This document shows, piece after piece, positions 4,702 through 5,618 of a stretch of 5,618 nucleotides of DNA. The notes under the pieces were generated by a model. That model was not told the DNA's origin, made no database searches, and saw nothing but the letters and a program-made list of their open reading frames with translations. The stretch spans positions 1 through 5,618 of the forward strand of contig JAFOEH010000097.1 of assembly GCA_017380275.1 (NCBI GenBank). Reading direction: 5' to 3'. The stretch's first letter is position 1; each line of letters opens with the position of its first letter. A program made the translations under genes and the position numbers. Source of the DNA: Alistipes sp. (lineage in GTDB: Bacteria > Bacteroidota > Bacteroidia > Bacteroidales > Rikenellaceae).

Positions 4702-5618
4702 ATGGAATCGAAGATACTTCAGGGGCTCAATCCGCAGCAGCGCGAGGCGGTGGTGAATTACTCCTCGCCATCGCTTATCATAGCGGGTGCGGGATCGGGC
4801 AAGACGCGCGTTTTGACCTCGCGCATAGCATATATGTTGGAGCAGGGCGTGCAGCCGCATAACATTCTGGCTCTGACCTTTACGAACAAAGCAGCCGAGC
4901 AGATGCGCACCCGCATCGAGCAGATGGTGGGCCCGCGTGCGCGCCACATCCGTATGGGTACGTTCCACTCGGTCTTTTCGCGCATCCTGCGCGAGAATGC
5001 CTCGCGCATCGGCTACACCGACAGCTACACGATCTACGAGCCGTCGGACTGCAAGAACCTCATAAAGACCATCTGCAAGGAGCAGGGCTTGGCCGACGAC
5101 AAGTACAAGCCGCAGCGCATCCTTTCGCGTATCTCCTTTGCCAAGAACTGCCTCGTGACGCCCGGCGCTTATGTCGCCAACTCGGTCTATGCGGCCGAGG
5201 ATCGTCAGGCGCAGATACCCCGTTTCGGTGAGATTTATGTCGAGTACTGCCGCCGCTGCAAGCAGAACGGAGCGATGGACTTCGACGATCTGCTGTTGCA
5301 GACAAACATCCTTTTGAGGGATTGCCCCGATGTGCTGGCGCGTTATCAGGAGCTTTTTCAGTATATCTTGGTCGATGAGTATCAGGATACTAACTTCGCG
5401 CAGTACATCATCATCCGCCGCCTCTCGCAGCTCCACGGTCGCGTCTGCGTGGTGGGTGATGATGCGCAGAGTATCTACTCGTTCCGAGGTGCGAAAATCG
5501 AGAATATACTCTCGTTCCGCAACGACTATCCGCAGGCTCTGACCTTCAAGTTGGAGCAGAACTACCGCTCGACGCAGACCATCGTAAATGCCGCCAACTC
5601 GGTAATCGAGCGCAACTC
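4702..5618 (+). CDS. uvrD: UvrD/PcrA-type superfamily 1A DNA helicase, 3' end outside window
   Basis: This is an ATP-driven 3'-5' DNA unwinding motor of the UvrD/Rep/PcrA group, acting in nucleotide excision and mismatch repair and in clearing replication conflicts. Only the first 305 residues are present, of a family length of roughly 700-800. Visible helicase motifs in order are: Q motif LNPQQREAV (9-17); Walker A AGAGSGKT (28-35, K34); Ia LALTFTNKAAEQM (56-68); Ib GTFHSVFSRILR (86-97); II LVDEYQDTN (223-231, D225 and E226); III VVGDDAQSIYSFRGA (250-264); and the start of IV, LEQNYRST (284-291). DEYQDT and the overall spacing fit UvrD/PcrA better than RecB or AddA, but UvrD and PcrA cannot be told apart here. 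The ATG at 4702 is preferred over the in-frame ATG at 4687 because the latter lies upstream of the -7 box. The frame stays open to the window edge. Confidence 0.95.
   Translation, partial: MESKILQGLNPQQREAVVNYSSPSLIIAGAGSGKTRVLTSRIAYMLEQGVQPHNILALTFTNKAAEQMRTRIEQMVGPRARHIRMGTFHSVFSRILRENASRIGYTDSYTIYEPSDCKNLIKTICKEQGLADDKYKPQRILSRISFAKNCLVTPGAYVANSVYAAEDRQAQIPRFGEIYVEYCRRCKQNGAMDFDDLLLQTNILLRDCPDVLARYQELFQYILVDEYQDTNFAQYIIIRRLSQLHGRVCVVGDDAQSIYSFRGAKIENILSFRNDYPQALTFKLEQNYRSTQTIVNAANSVIERN

Noticed and set aside
4654..5436. Long minus-strand open frame opposite the helicase gene (260 residues)
   Set aside because: It is antisense to a clear UvrD/PcrA gene in GC-rich sequence, shows no recognisable domain, and its start lies inside the helicase gene.

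Overview
The window reads as a chromosomal segment of a Bacteroidota bacterium, most likely of the order Bacteroidales. The GC-rich coding sequence against AT-rich spacers would fit an Alistipes/Rikenellaceae-like genome, but that narrower placement is inference. The evidence for the phylum is the promoter type. Three spacer sites match the Bacteroidota -33/-7 signature (TTTG or a one-base variant, 19 bases, TAnnTTTG). There are no clear Shine-Dalgarno sequences, and the AraC protein has an N-terminal domain of a kind common in Bacteroidetes.

Layout, left to right. (1) Positions 1-73 hold one copy of a GC-rich palindromic repeat, possibly cut by the window edge. (2) A complete polA (115-2988, +) encodes a 957-residue DNA polymerase I. 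Its 5'-nuclease, proofreading and polymerase active sites are all intact, and its Pro/Ala-rich linker carries a QGDLF peptide resembling a sliding-clamp binding motif. An intrinsic terminator follows. (3) A second copy of the repeat lies inverted at 3073-3142, so polA sits between inverted copies. (4) On the minus strand at about 3299-3199 is a compact stand-alone transcription unit: an A-tract, a consensus promoter, about 100 bases with a 5' hairpin and a doubled 9-mer, and a strong terminator. It holds no convincing ORF and is proposed as a small RNA. (5) An AraC-family regulator gene (4336-3416, -) has its own near-consensus promoter and several small palindromes around it. (6) A 365-base spacer separates it from the divergent, 3'-truncated uvrD/pcrA-type helicase gene (4702-5618, +). 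The -7 box of the helicase promoter ends four bases before the ATG, which predicts a leaderless mRNA, and imperfect heptamer repeats overlap this promoter.

The two large genes belong to DNA repair and replication: gap filling and primer removal by Pol I, and unwinding by UvrD/PcrA. They are separated by the regulator and the small-RNA candidate and are not an operon. Nothing in the sequence shows what the AraC protein controls. The least explained item is the putative small RNA between the convergent polA and araC ends. No defence system, CRISPR array, tRNA or rRNA gene or transposase gene was recognised.
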